DNA of 64,000 nt from Hemicordylus capensis (GCF_027244095.1 NC_069671.1:9826482-9890481), one strand, 5' to 3'. Positions 51,582 through 63,199 are shown, counted from the first letter of the stretch. The notes: generated from the sequence alone by a model not told the origin. Numbers and translations are program-made.

Positions 51582-52932
51582 AGCTCCACCATTAAATACC
51601 TCCACCCTTGATCTGCCAAATTCAGCCTTGGCTGTTCCCACAGGCCAGACTCAGAAGGTTAGTATATTTGAAATAAAAACTTGGCAACCCTGGCAGGAGA
51701 AGGATGCTTTCCACATTCCAGTGGCTGTATTATTACGTGACGTGGAATCCCATCCCCCTGTTCTCCCATCCAAATTTGGACGTAACTGAGAGCTCCCTTT
51801 CTGCAGCCAGTGAGAGTGCAGAGAGGAGGGGGATCTGGCTGTGTGGGCTCCCTTATTCCATGAAGGACAGCCAATCACAGCCTCGTTGAGGGAGGAGCTT
51901 TCTCCCTCAGCTCCAGTTCCATGGGACGCAGCTTGTGGTTCCACATTCAGATTAAATGCAGGCTGCGTCCAACCTTGTGTTGAAGCAACAAAACTCACTA
52001 CAACTTGAGAGTTCAGATCGGAGGCAGAAAATCCAAACTTTGGGTACATTGCCACACGGAACCTCTGTTGCATGCATTTGAATGTAACACTCACGGAACC
52101 TCTGGCACTTCAACTGTGGTTCTGCGTTACATGCGAATGCGGCCGGTGTCTTCAGTCATGCTGGTCTCCTCTTGCCATAGGGCTAGTAGAAGCCATTGCT
52201 AGGGTCTTGTGAGGAAGATCTGCAACTGAAGCTAGCAAATGCCACAAGGCCTGAAAATAGCAAAACTTGGGACTCTGGTGAGGGAAATCAGACAAATATT
52301 CAACTTTTGTATCGCGGCTGAGCACAAGAAACAGTTGTGACAAACCAGACCTGCAGGACTTATCTAGGTCTCTGATAGGATAAAGTAGATCATGTGATAT
52401 TTCCCCATAGGCAATGCCTTTGCTCAAGGCTGATCTGCATGTTCAGAAAAGCCCTCTGGTAGAGGTCAACTTGGATTGTACCATGTGAGATTGGAGGAGA
52501 TTCAGCACGTATTTGAATAATGCTACCATAGCAAAAGGTCCCTGTATGTAGTTAGCTGGCACTTCAGGGAGAAATATTATCCCTGATCTGGTCGCTTTTT
52601 AAATGCAGGGAATATTTGACATGGAGGAGTGTTAAAAATATCGATTATTCCCTCTACCACCTGCAAACCAAAGTGGCACAGTCTGGGAAGGATTCTATCA
52701 TATGAGTGTGTGTGTGTGCGTGTGTGTGTGGGTGTACTCACACACATACGGTGGGGTTTTTTAAAGCTGCCTCTCTGCAGTGTGAAAAGAATAAACTATT
52801 TATGAACTTAATCATTGCAGTGAACATTAACTATTTAAAGGAGCTTTGGAAATATAAAATGTCCAAGGGAGGAAGAGGATCCGGAACGTATTTCCAGATC
52901 CTTTTTTTTTTAATAGGGAGAGTTTAGTGTGC
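51582..52932. other. Single-copy stretch
   Basis: No exon, RNA gene or repeat family recognised. A GT microsatellite lies near 52706-52735. Confidence 0.4.
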
Positions 52933-52940
52933 CCTATAAC

Positions 52941-53172
52941 CAGGGGCATAGCAAGGTTGGAGTGGTCCCTGGGACCACAAGTGAAGATGGGTCAATAACA
53001 ATAACAATGGAACAATAACAAATTGTTCTCTGGGCAGCTCGCAGCAACACAAAGAAAGGTGCGAGGGGGAGAGTAAAGAGCAAGCTATCACCAGCCAGTA
53101 TTGCCCCCCCCTTCAGGGGCCCAGGGACATTTGTGTCCCCCGCCACCTTGTCCAGTTGCTGCTATGCCCCTG
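52941..53172. mobile_element. hAT-type MITE with 8-bp target duplication
   Basis: The ends CAGGGGCATAGCA and TGCTATGCCCCTG are perfect inverted repeats. The flanks CCTATAAC (52933-52940) and CCTATAGC (53173-53180) agree at seven of eight positions, the hAT signature. Confidence 0.85.
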
Positions 53173-53479
53173 CCTATAGCATTTGTTTTACAGAACAGTT
53201 GCCTTGGGGGGGGGGAGTGATATGTTTGGCCTCCTGCAAGGAAATCCAGGTGTTCATTAGGATTTATATATTTAATTCTTTCCACCACCACCCCCCCCCG
53301 CTCCTCTCTTCCCAGTTGCTAGGCAGCTGCCTGACCACACAGCTGGAACCTGAAGTTGAGCGTGTGCGTTTGGGTTGCAGTTGTCTTCTGCAAAGGAAGG
53401 GGGTGGGGGAAGCCGAATGGTTGCTTGGGACGTTCCAGCTAATCTGCCTCTAATACCTCTCTGCCTTTGAATCCCCTAG

Positions 53480-54175
53480 GCTTCCAGTGGCAGAGCGAGG
53501 GAGGCTTTAAAAGGGGGTGCGTGCGTGTGTGTGTGGCGAAAAGGTTGCAGCGCAGGTTTCCAGTTCATTGGCTGGACTTGCTGGGCCTCAGCTGACCTGC
53601 CGAGGCTGTCCTATGATGGCCTTTCCTGGGAGGAGGTAAAACAAAATCCACAGCCTTTGCCTCTCTCTCCCGCTCCTCCATCCTCTGCATTGTAACCCTG
53701 CCTCCCTGGCCTCTTCCCCGGCCTCCTGTCAGTTCCCATCAACACCGCCTGCTCCGGGTGTCAGGGCTAATGCTATGCGAAAGGGAAACTGGCAGGGAGG
53801 AGAGGAAAGCCATCTTTGTGTGTGTGTGTCTGTGTGTGTGTTTGCATGAGTGTGTGCTTCTGTGTGCGGGGTGCGCGCGCCAAAGCACTGCTGTTTCATA
53901 GGCTCCGGCAGCTGCTGCATGGCCGATGATGCTCTCTCCATCGCCTGCCTCCCTGCAGGCAGCCACAGGATCATTTGGAGCCTGAACCGCAAGCCGTGCT
54001 AACGTGCGCGCTGCTGCCGCCGCCGCCGCCGCCGCCGCCTCCTCCTCCTCCTCCTCCTCTCAGGACCAGCCGGTAGTCTAACCAGACTGCGGTCTCTCCC
54101 TCCCTCCCTCTCTCCCTCTCTCTCTCTGCTTTGGTGGCAGAACCTGGAATATGGGGAACGCTCCGTTCTAAGGTA
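53480..54175 (+). promoter_or_regulatory. GC-rich block, candidate promoter and untranslated exon of RIMBP2
   Basis: A CpG-containing, largely repeat-free block with CT-rich tracts and GCC/CCT trinucleotide runs. It ends in CTAAG|GTAAGG, a good splice donor. The last ATG before it (54151) gives only MGNAPF and a stop, so an exon here would be non-coding. Its place inside the expected RIMBP2 locus suggests an internal start site. Confidence 0.4.
54011..54060. repeat. (GCC)n(TCC)n trinucleotide run
   Basis: About 9 GCC units followed by about 7 CCT units inside the GC-rich block. Confidence 0.9.
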
Positions 54176-55560
54176 AGGCGAGAGCTTGTTCATTTCTCCC
54201 TCCTCCAGCTTCCGAAAATAGCTGTCTCTGCTTAACTGGCTTAGAGGCTAACCCATCTTTGGCCTTTCTCGCTTTCTCTGCACCCACCCCCATCCCTCTG
54301 CCTCTCCACATTGATGCAGGAAAGGACACCATCCCTGCAGGCAGGCAAACTTTATTTTGATGCTGGGCTGTGAGGAGGACTTTGATGTCCTTCAGGTTTC
54401 CCCCCCTAGATGGGGGGGAAAGGGTTGCTGGAATTGCCACAGAAGCCGTCACATCCTGTGTGCATAAAATATAAAGAGCGGAGGAGATTAAACCCTCGTG
54501 CAAGACGATTCTATCCTCTTTTCTTCTTTTCCTATTGCTCCCCCTGCAATCTTGCTGATGTTTTGCTTCTTTATGGCGTTTTATCCATATGTCATTCCTT
54601 AGGCAAGAGCCTGTCCTCCTCTGTAAGATAAGACAGGCGTCTGGCAGTTGTTGACGGTGCTCTGCTGTGTTTCTCGGCTTCTGTGAGGGGCGAACTTAGT
54701 CACCATCCAAGCGAGTGTCTCCCTGTCTCCCTCCACCACCACACACACCGGCTCCTTCTTCCTCCTTTTCCATTAACACAGTTCAGCTCTACGGTATCCA
54801 GTTGCTTCTCAGAGCAACGCCGGAGTGTCATAGCAAAGTCGTTGGTGTCATTATGATTCCCTTGGAGATGTTGTTAATGAAATTAGCTGTGCCGTTTCCG
54901 TCGGCCTTTTGGGCTGCACATCCAGTGCATCCGGTGGTGGTGGTGATGTGGCAAGAGCTTGTTTGGGGTGGCATTGGCAACTCCTTCTGTCCCTGCTTTA
55001 GATAGCTGGAGTGTCTTATTTTCCACAAGGAAGACTATATATGCACAAGTGGTGGCCTTCTGGGTATGTTTCTGAGGACTATCCCTGAATTGTATGGAAA
55101 CATTTGTGTGCAATGTGTGTGTCTATGCATGTATGCATACAGAGAGTTGAATGGTGAGTGTGCATTAACACTGGCGATTGTATACTTCTATTACTTATGT
55201 AGTGCCTTTAATATATATTCCTCTTCCATATCTTTTCCCCTACGTTTCCCCTGTCTCTTTTGCATTTTTGTTTCTTAACTGGTAAGCTGTGGTCAAGGAG
55301 CCAGCCCTACCCACCTACCTATAATATGTACGGCACCTAGCACAGCATTAGGCACTTTGTAAGTAAACTGTTATGAAGAACAGTACCTGGTGCTTTAGAG
55401 AGTGGCAGTTTAAGAAACCATACATATCTCTGCCCCTAGGAGCCTCCAATCCAAATGTTGCCAGTGGGGGAGAGAACAGAGACAGAAGACAGGAGGGAAG
55501 TGGCAGTCATGGGTACAATGAACAGCAGAGTGATGGGGACTTTGTAAGAAGACTGGGCAA
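54176..55560. other. Intron or intergenic stretch, mostly single-copy
   Basis: No exon or repeat family recognised. Confidence 0.4.
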
Positions 55561-55563
55561 TTA

Positions 55564-55735
55564 ATGGCTGCCATATACTGAGTCAGACCATTGGTCCATC
55601 TGCTTCAGTATTGCCTGCACGGACTGGCAGTGGCCTCTCAATGTTTTAGGCAGGATTCTTTCTCAGCCCTGCCTAGAGATGCTGGAGATTGCACCTGGGA
55701 CCTTCTGCATGCAAAGCAGGTCCTCTACCACTGAG
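55564..55735 (-). repeat. tRNA-headed SINE
   Basis: Reverse copy from 'ggctgccatatactgagtca' to 'ccactgagctacggtcc'. Confidence 0.85.
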
Positions 55736-55749
55736 CTACGGTCCTTCCC

Positions 55750-55920
55750 CAGACCCATGGTCTATCTAGCTAGCTCAATATTGTCTGCACTAACTGGTAG
55801 TGGCTCTCCAGGGTGTCAGCAGGGGTCTTTCCCAGCCCTTCTGGGAGATGCTGCCAGGGAGTGCACCTGGGACCTTCTGTATGCAAAGCAGATACTCTAC
55901 TGCTGAGTTATGGCCCCTGC
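55750..55920 (-). repeat. tRNA-headed SINE
   Basis: Reverse copy from 'cccatggtctatctagctag' to 'ctgctgagttatggcccctg'. Confidence 0.8.
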
Positions 55921-55984
55921 AAACCATGAGACTGTGCACACACCAGGAATAATAATGCTTAGCATTTGTGTAGTGTTCTGAGTA

Positions 55985-56165
55985 TTCAGAACATTTCACA
56001 TGTCTTGTAATCCTGACAGCAACACTGTAAGGTAAGTAAGTATTATTATCCCCATGTTGCAGCTTGGAAGCTGAGAGGCTTGCCTAAGGCCATCTAGTGA
56101 GCTAATGGCAGAGGCAAGATTCAAACCAGGGAAGTTCTGATCCTTAACCACATGGCTATGCCAGC
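55985..56165 (-). repeat. MIR SINE (ancient)
   Basis: The reverse copy shows the classic MIR blocks: 'attattatccccatgttgca', 'cttgcctaaggccatctagt', 'caagattcaaaccaggg' and 'cttaaccacatggctatgcc'. This family predates the amniote radiation. Confidence 0.8.
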
Positions 56166-56514
56166 TATCAACTTAAAAGGTCCATTGATGCACCTTCTCA
56201 TTGCCTTCATGTGAAAGTAAACAAGTATCTGTTAGGGCCATAGTCATGGAGTGTGTGGGATGCCTGCAAGATACTGGTCCCTTTGGGGATATAGGCTGCT
56301 CCATCTCTGCGTTTACCGCATTCATTGTTTTGTTAAGAAGGAAAAGGTATGGCTCTTCTACTTATGAAAATATAAGGAGGAAAGTACAAGCAAAACACTG
56401 TAAATACTCTACTCAGTTGCTGACTATGAAATAAACTCCCTCCCGCTTCCAGCATTCTGACCAATGAGAGAGAGTGTCTCTATAAATTTTTAAAAATGGA
56501 ATTTCTTATTGTAG

Positions 56515-56690
56515 GAAATTATGAAGCAGCCTTATGGTGAATCAGACCCATAGCTCAGTGCTGCCTTGGCTGACTCTCCAGGATGGCTCTCTAGGGTTTC
56601 AGAGGGGACTCTTCCAGACCTGCCAGAGAATGTACCTGGCAGCCTCTGCAGGCAAACCAGGTGCTCTACCACTGAGCTATGAATGCCTTG
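56515..56690 (-). repeat. tRNA-headed SINE
   Basis: Reverse copy from 'gaagcagccttatggtgaat' to 'ctaccactgagctatgaatg'. Confidence 0.8.
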
Positions 56691-56694
56691 CCAC

Positions 56695-56890
56695 AGGTTA
56701 ATGTTGGAAGCTGTTTTATACTGAACCAGACCACAGGTTCATCTAGCCTAGGATTGCTTACACTACCTGGCAGCAGTGCCTCTCCAGGGTTTAATCAAGG
56801 GTTTCCTAGCCCTATCTGGAGATGCCTGGAATTAAACCTGGGTTTTTCTGCATGTAAAATGGAGGCTCCACCACTGAGCTCACTAACATT
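56695..56890 (-). repeat. tRNA-headed SINE
   Basis: Reverse copy from 'ggaagctgttttatactgaa' to 'tccaccactgagctcacta'. Confidence 0.8.
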
Positions 56891-57184
56891 CTTCTGGCCT
56901 CCTCCTCCTCCAACATCTCCTCCTCCAGCATCTGGTCATGAACTTGCCACTGGTGTGCATGCACATTCTTTATTCAATTAGCATTAACTACAACTGGGGG
57001 TAGTGGTGTGTGCACACACAGACATAGACAGACACCTATATAGATCCTGATGGTGTGCCAACTCTCCCATCATCCTCAGTTGCAGCAGTGGATAAGTTGG
57101 TGCACAGAAGCCATGTTTGACACTGTCTGATCTTAAGAATGAAAGAAAAGGTCACTGGATCAGATGAAAAATCCAGCTGGTCTA

Positions 57185-57440
57185 GCAGCCTAGGAAGATC
57201 AGAAGTTGCCTTCTACTGAGTCAGACCACTGATCCATCTAGCTCAATATTATCCACACAGACCGGCAGCAGCTTCTCCAAGGTTGCAGGCAGACATCTCT
57301 TTCAGCCCTATCTGGAGATGCTGCCAGGGAGGGAACTGGGAACCTTTTGCATTCAAGCATGCAGTTGCTCTTCCCAGAGGGCCCCCATCCCCTAAGGGGA
57401 ATATCTTCCAGTGCTCACATGGTGGTCCCTCATTCAAATC
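57185..57440 (-). repeat. 5S-headed chimeric SINE, head truncated
   Basis: Reverse copy from 'agttgccttctactgagtca' to 'ggggaatatcttccagtgct'. Only the last part of the 5S head remains. Confidence 0.75.
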
Positions 57441-57562
57441 CTGCTTCCCACAGCAGCCGGCCCAATGCCTCTTGGAAGCCCACAGGTATCCCTTTGCTGG
57501 TGATGCCCTCTAACAACTGCAGCTCAGGGGCACACTGCCTTTGAATGTGTGCCTCATCCATT

Positions 57563-57675
57563 TTGTAAGAGTAGCCCTGCTGGGTCAAGCTAAGGCCTGT
57601 CTAGTCCAGCATCCTTTCCCCTACCACTACAGTGGCCAACTAAATGCCTCTGAAAAATCACAGGCCTTCAAAGCA
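57563..57675 (-). repeat. CR1-like LINE 3' fragment
   Basis: In reverse: 'gtagccctgctgggtcaagc', 'gtctagtccagcatcctttc' and 'gtggccaactaaatgcctct'. Confidence 0.7.
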
Positions 57676-57869
57676 ACACCTACAGAGCTTTATCACCCAT
57701 CAATGGATCCCCCCCCCCCGCATAGGGCTGCCAACTCTGACTGAATCTGTTCCCTGATGGATGTTTCCTCCGATGGATGTTTCCCCAACTAACGGTTTAC
57801 AATATATCAAGCCTGTACAACTTTTCTGATTGCTTTCAATAGTCATCTGGAAATTAATGGCTGTGCCAC

Positions 57870-58105
57870 TGAGCCCCTGGTGGCGCAGTGGTAAAACTGC
57901 TGCCCTGTAACCAGAAGGTTACAAGTTTGATCCTGACCAGGGGCTCAAGGTTGACTCAGCCTTCCATCCTTCCGAGGTCAGTAAAATGAGTACCCAGAAT
58001 GTTGGGGGCAATATGCTAAATCATTGTAAACCGCTTAGAGAGCTCCGGCTATAGAGCGGTATATAAATGTAAGTGCTATTGCTATTGCTATTGCTAATGC
58101 CCATT
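57870..58105 (+). repeat. tRNA-headed squamate SINE with a TGCTAT tail
   Basis: The head 'cccctggtggcgcagtggta' is followed by a worn B box 'caagtttgatcctgacca', then 'gtacccagaatgttgggggc' and 'ctatagagcggtatataaat'. The tail is a 'gctattgctattgctatt' run. This is the only copy in the window. Confidence 0.8.
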
Positions 58106-59277
58106 CCTGGAGATTCTGGGCCAACCCTGGAGAGTTGGCAACCCTATCCCCAATCCAGCATATATATATATTTTTAAAAAACAACACCACCACAATTGGC
58201 TTTCATAATACCCAGTTCAGTACAGCAATTTATCCACATGCAGTATGCCAGATAAGATGTGGATTATCATTGCATCTGCCAATCAGAAGGACAGAGTCTT
58301 AGAGCAATCACTTATTTTTATATATTTACACGTACATGCACACACACACACACACACACCCCTCTACCTGGCCACAGAAAGGAAGTGTTAAGGCTGTGAT
58401 CAATAAGAGAGGAGGCTAAACCAGGACTGAATAGCTGCAAGGAGAAAAGATTCACCTTAAGAGGCAAGCGTGGAATACAGAAGTGCAGAGCAAGCTGGAG
58501 TGAGGCATAGAAAGGAGGCTTCCTGATAAATAAGCATGTAAGGAACCTGAATGTTGATGCTATTGCACCGGCCGCCTGCAATCTTAGAGATGGGCTCAGG
58601 TCTGATTTACACAGGCGTGCACGTCACTTAGTAACAATGACAGCTCTGGGAGGGGGACAAGCACCCCCTCAGACAAGTAGTTTGTCCCCCCCTGCACCTG
58701 CCCCCCATTTCAGTTTCAGAAATCTAATAAGTGGGACATAGCTCGCCCACCCATAAATGCACTTTGCCCCTTCTGTGCTCCCTGCCTCAATTTTATTTTT
58801 ATTTTTTGGTGTTATCTCTGCTTAGTAACACAACACTTAGGACTGGTTCATGTATGCATGTACATCATGTGACTTCTCATTGTGTGATTGCTTTCACTAC
58901 CTCGCAGCTCAATGGAAGTGGGAAAGACCTCCATTGGAAAGCTTTGGGTTTGAAGTAATACTGAAGGTTCCCTCCATGGTGCTGGATCCCTCATCCAAGC
59001 CTCCAAATCACCATTTTTCATGCCACTTGATATCAAGTGCTAAAATATGCATGCTTTGAACCAGCCCACAGCTGTTAATTTGTGTCATGGTTCTAGTGAT
59101 GCAAGGGAAGTGATGTAAGGTGATATGGGCACTCGGTCCACCGAGTCTGATCTGTGGCTTGTTCACACATGCAAACACAGACAACTGCAGTTGTCTGGTG
59201 ACAAACATACATGTGCAAACTGATCATGGGTGCCTCACAATTCGCGTATCTCAGTTGAGCGTATTGTAGGAACATAA
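58106..59277. other. Single-copy stretch
   Basis: No exon or repeat family recognised except a CA microsatellite at 58337-58360. Confidence 0.4.
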
Positions 59278-59556
59278 CCCCTGCTAACTTGGCAAAGAGA
59301 CACCTTTTAACATGGTGATCTTCTTTATTTAGCAGGGGGAGAGTAACTGGCTCTCTCCACCCCCAGCACAGGACCTCCAGTGACTGTTGCTGATGTCTAT
59401 CTTATGTTTCTTTTTAGAATGTGAGCCCTTTGGGGACAGGGAGCCATCTTATTTATTTATTATTTCTCTGTGTAAACCTCCCTGAGCCATTTTTGGAAGG
59501 GCGGTATAGAAATCAAATAAATAAATAAATAAATAAATAAATGAATGAATAAAAAA
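59278..59556 (+). repeat. L2-tailed SINE-like repeat, near full length
   Basis: The best copy of this family: 'cccctgctaacttggcaaag', 'cccccagcacaggacctcca', 'gtgagccctttggggacagg', 'gggcggtatagaaatcaaat', then an AAAT-repeat tail. Confidence 0.8.
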
Positions 59557-59564
59557 ATTAAAAA

Positions 59565-59752
59565 AAAGGAAGCTGCCTTCTACTGAGTCAAACTATTGGT
59601 CCATCCAGCTCAGTATTGTCTACACTGACTGGCAGTGGCTCTTCAGGGTTTCAGGCAGGAGTCTTTCCCAACCCCACCTGGAGATGCCAAGGAGTGAACT
59701 GTAAACCTTCTGCATGCAAAGCGGATGCTGTACCACTGAGCTACAAGCCCAT
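59565..59752 (-). repeat. tRNA-headed SINE
   Basis: Reverse copy from 'ggaagctgccttctactgag' to 'gtaccactgagctacaagcc'. Confidence 0.85.
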
Positions 59753-60008
59753 ATTGCCATCCTCTGTTGGAAAACACAACTATGCAGTTAATGAGAGTTT
59801 TATATATGACGTATATTAGGGGTGTGAGAAGAAACATTTTCTTTTTCATTTGTTTTTCATGTGTGTGTGTTGTTTATCTTCATTTGTTTTGATTTTTAAT
59901 TCATTTTTGTTTTTTAAATAAAAAATGAACAACATTTCTCACTTAACTTTCTTAATTCTGGCTGGAACTCCACCATGCAGCTGTCTGTCTGTGACAACCT
60001 TAAAAAAC

Positions 60009-60038
60009 ACACCACCACCACCACCACCACCATCATCA
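60009..60038. repeat. (ACC)n microsatellite
   Basis: About eight ACC units, then CAT units. Confidence 0.9.
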
Positions 60039-60254
60039 TATTTTTGTTTACACAGACAGGAGTTATTGACTGGTTTGTTTTATCCAGACATCGAGTCCTT
60101 CCCAAGGACCTGGGAAGGCTGAATTTTATTATCAATGTTGTTGCTGTTATAATTATAGATATTGTCAAATATAGGCTGTTCCAAGTAAAGTTGCTTTAAT
60201 TGGTTGATGGTGATTTCTTATTATTGGCTGATGGTGATTTCTTCTTCATCATCA

Positions 60255-60480
60255 TAATAATAATAATTTCTTTTCAACAACCAAGTTCTCAAAGCAGTTT
60301 ACAGAAAAAGGGCTAAGATGATTTCCTGTCCCCAAAGTGCTCACAGTCTAAAAAGAAACACACAGAAGACACTAGCAATGGCCACTGGGAGGGATGCTGA
60401 GCTGAGGTTGGAGAGGTTCAGTTGCTCTACCCCTGTTAAAAATAAGAGAGTTATCACTTTAAAAGGTGTGTCTTGAGCTT
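60255..60480 (-). repeat. L2-tailed SINE-like repeat
   Basis: Reverse copy with 'gtgctcacagtctaaaaaga' and 'ctctacccctgttaaaaata', placed just upstream of an L2-type LINE. Confidence 0.7.
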
Positions 60481-60534
60481 GTTGGCATATTCTCCATGAC
60501 ATAGTGTTGTTGTAGGGTATTGCAGGTTAAATAA

Positions 60535-61835
60535 ATGGCTACTGCCATGGTTTTTGGATCTCTCAGTGGCTTTCAATACTATTGACCATAGTATCCTTCT
60601 GGAACGTCTGAGGGGATTGGGGATGGGAGGCACTGCTTTGCAGTGGTTCTGCTCCTACCTCACAGGCAGATTCCATATTGTGTCCCTTGGAGACTGTTGT
60701 TCTTTCAAATCTGAACTTTCCTATGGTGTCCTTCAGGGCTCCATATTGTCTCTGATTATTCTTCACATCTACATGAAACCGCTGGGAGAGATCATCAGGA
60801 GATTTGGTGCAGGGTGTTATCAATATGCTGATGACACCCAAATCTACTTCTCCATGTCAACATCATCGGGAGAAGGCATAACGTCTCCAAATGCCTGTCT
60901 GGAGGCAGTAATGGGCTGGATGAGGGATAACAAACTGAGACTGAATCCAGATAAAATGGAGGTACTTAGTGTGCGGGGTCGGATCTTGGGAGATGATTTT
61001 TATCTGCCGTTTCTGGATGGGGTCACACTCCCCCAGAAGGAACAATATGCAGTCTGGGGGTGCTTCTGGATCTTAATCTCTCCCTGGTGTCCCAGGTTGA
61101 GGCAGTGGCCAGAGGTACTTTTTATCAGCTTCGGCTGATACGCCAGCTGCGTCTTGTTTCTTGAGATGAATGACTCAAAATGGTGGTACATATGTATTAC
61201 TGGCTGGATTATTGCAATGCACTCTATGTTGGGCTGCCTTTGTACGTAGTTTGGAAACTGCAGTTGGTTCAGAATGTGGTGGCCAGGTTGGTCTCTGGGT
61301 CATCTAGGAGAGACCAAATCACTCCTGTGTTAAAAGAATTACACTGGCTGCCAATACGTTTCCGGGCAAAATACAAGATGCTGGTTATTACCTATAAAGC
61401 CTGAAACAGCTTAGGCCCTGGGTATGTAAGAGAACGTCTTCTTCACCATGAGCCCCACTGCCTGTTGAGATCATCAGGAGAGGTTCTCCTGCAGTTGCCA
61501 CCAACTCGTTTGGTGGCTACTCAGGAACAGGCCTTTTGTGTTGCTGTCCCTGGACTTTGGAATGCGCTCCCTGGTGAAATAAGAGCCTCCCCATCTCTGG
61601 CAACTTTTAAAAAGGCACTGAAGACACATTTATTCACCTAGGCTTTTAATTAGATTTGTAGTTTAAATTTTCAATTCTGGTTTTAAATGATTTTAATGCT
61701 AAAATGTTTTTAATGTTTAAATGATTTTAATTGTTTGATTTAATTTTGGTTTTAACTGTTAATGATTTTAATTGTTTTTATTTGTTGTAAACCACCCTGG
61801 AGGGGTGATATATAAATCAAATATAAAAATAAATA
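60535..61835 (+). mobile_element. L2/CR1-clade LINE, 5'-truncated, RT core present
   Basis: The longest LINE in the window. It shows RT motifs in order: DLSVAFNTIDHSILLERL, QGSILSLIILHIYMKPLG, the catalytic box YQYADDTQIY, then EAVMGWMRDNKLRLNPDK. After a frame break near 61060-61200 it continues LDYCNALYVGLPLYVVWK and VLKELHWLPIRFRAKYKM. The 3' UTR ends 'ccctggaggggtgatatata' with AAATAAAT. The endonuclease is missing, so it is not autonomous. Confidence 0.9.
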
Positions 61836-62218
61836 AGAAAATGACAGCCATCCATTCCAAACCCAGATCCCCATTAATTGCCTTTTGCTTCCATGGGGCA
61901 TTTGCTCTGGAATGAATGGAAATGGATATGACTGGTGCACATTTTAGACCAATTTCCATTCATACAAAAAATGAATGCACATGCTTAGTGTGCATCTATA
62001 ATGGGGTTTGCACTGTGTGCCATGGTGACTGTTTTCACCCATAAGTCAACGCTGGGTGCATAATAGGTCTTCTCAAGCATATTATATGAGCATATGAGGT
62101 CTTCTCAAGGCCTATCTGTTTTGCCAGGTGTTTGCCCTTTAATTTTTTTAAAATTGTTGTTGGTATTGTTGTTGTTCAGTGCTTAGTCTCTTTGGAGGAG
62201 GCGGTATATAAGAAATTT

Positions 62219-62275
62219 TAAATAATATAATATATAATATAATATAGTATAATATAATATATAAATTAAATGACA
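62219..62275. repeat. TATAA-rich simple repeat
   Basis: An irregular AATAT/TATAA run of about 55 bases. Confidence 0.85.
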
Positions 62276-62286
62276 AATAAATATTA

Positions 62287-62600
62287 AACATGTCTTGTGG
62301 TAACAAGCATGAATTGTCCCCTTTGCTAAGCTGGGTCTACCCTGGTTTGCATTTCAATGGGAGACATCTGAGCACTGTAAGATATTCTTCTCAGGGGATT
62401 GGACTGCTCTGGGGAAAGTTGCTGCATACTTGTATGCAGAAGGTTTCAAGTTCCCTCCCTGGCAGCATCTCCAAGATAGGGCTGAGAGAGATTCCTGCCT
62501 GTAATCTTGGAGAAGCTACTGCCAGTCTGTGAAGACAATACTGAGCTAGATGGACTAATGGTCTGACTTCCTATGGCAGCTTCCTATGTATTATTTTATT
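62287..62600 (+). repeat. 5S-headed chimeric SINE, near full length
   Basis: The head shows 'tgctaagctgggtc', 'ccctggtttgcattt' and 'caatgggagac'. The shortened tRNA-like block, body and tail ('ggcagcttcctatgtatt') follow. It is the clearest 5S-headed copy. Confidence 0.85.
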
Positions 62601-62784
62601 TATCACATTTTATTTTTTATATTAATTCCTCATCGAATGAGTTCTCATTCATCAAGCAATGACTTAATGCTGTTGCCTTGGTTGGTGTTTTTATGGTTGT
62701 GTTTAACATTTGTTAAACATTTCTTTCCACTTCTCATGCGAAAAACTACTCCTGGTTTCTTTTGAGCATTCTTTGCTCAAAGAG

Positions 62785-63005
62785 AGGAGAGCTGGTCTTG
62801 TGGTAGCAAGCATGACCTGTCCCCTTAGCTAAGCAGGGTCCACCCTGGTTGCAAATGAAAGGGAGACTAGAAGTGTGAGCACTGGAAGAGATTCCCCCCA
62901 GGGGATGGAGCTAATCTGGGAAGAGCAGAAGGTTCCCAGTTACCTCCCTGGCAGCATCTCCAAGATAGGCTGAGAGAGATTCCTGCCTGCAACCTTGGAG
63001 AAGCC
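62785..63005 (+). repeat. 5S-headed chimeric SINE, 3' part missing
   Basis: The head 'tagctaagcagggtcc' and 'aaagggagac' is followed by the body up to 'caaccttggagaagcc', where another repeat begins. Confidence 0.8.
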
Positions 63006-63180
63006 CGGGGGCATAACTATAATAGGGCAAGGGGAGACAGTTGTCTGGGGGCCCACTGCCTTGGGGGGGCCCAGAGGCAAGTCACATGACTGACTCCCCC
63101 AGCTGCACACCCACCCAGGCTTCCTTCAGTTGTATTCATCCTCCGAAATTGATGTGTGTTAAGACCTGGAGCTACCATAG
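63006..63180 (+). repeat. hAT-like repeat end
   Basis: Starts 'ggggcataactataataggg', like the CAGGGGCATAG-type ends elsewhere, followed by 'gggcccactgccttgggggg' and 'aagtcacatgactgactccc'. It cuts off the SINE before it. Confidence 0.5.
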
Positions 63181-63199
63181 TAGGAATTTCACTTCAATT

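Noticed and set aside
53319-53410. Possible further RIMBP2 exon after CTCTTCCCAG
   Set aside because: No convincing donor and no resemblance to RIM-binding protein sequence.
62810-62885. 5S rRNA-like sequence
   Set aside because: Only the internal promoter region matches. The 5' and 3' parts of 5S rRNA are missing and a SINE body follows.
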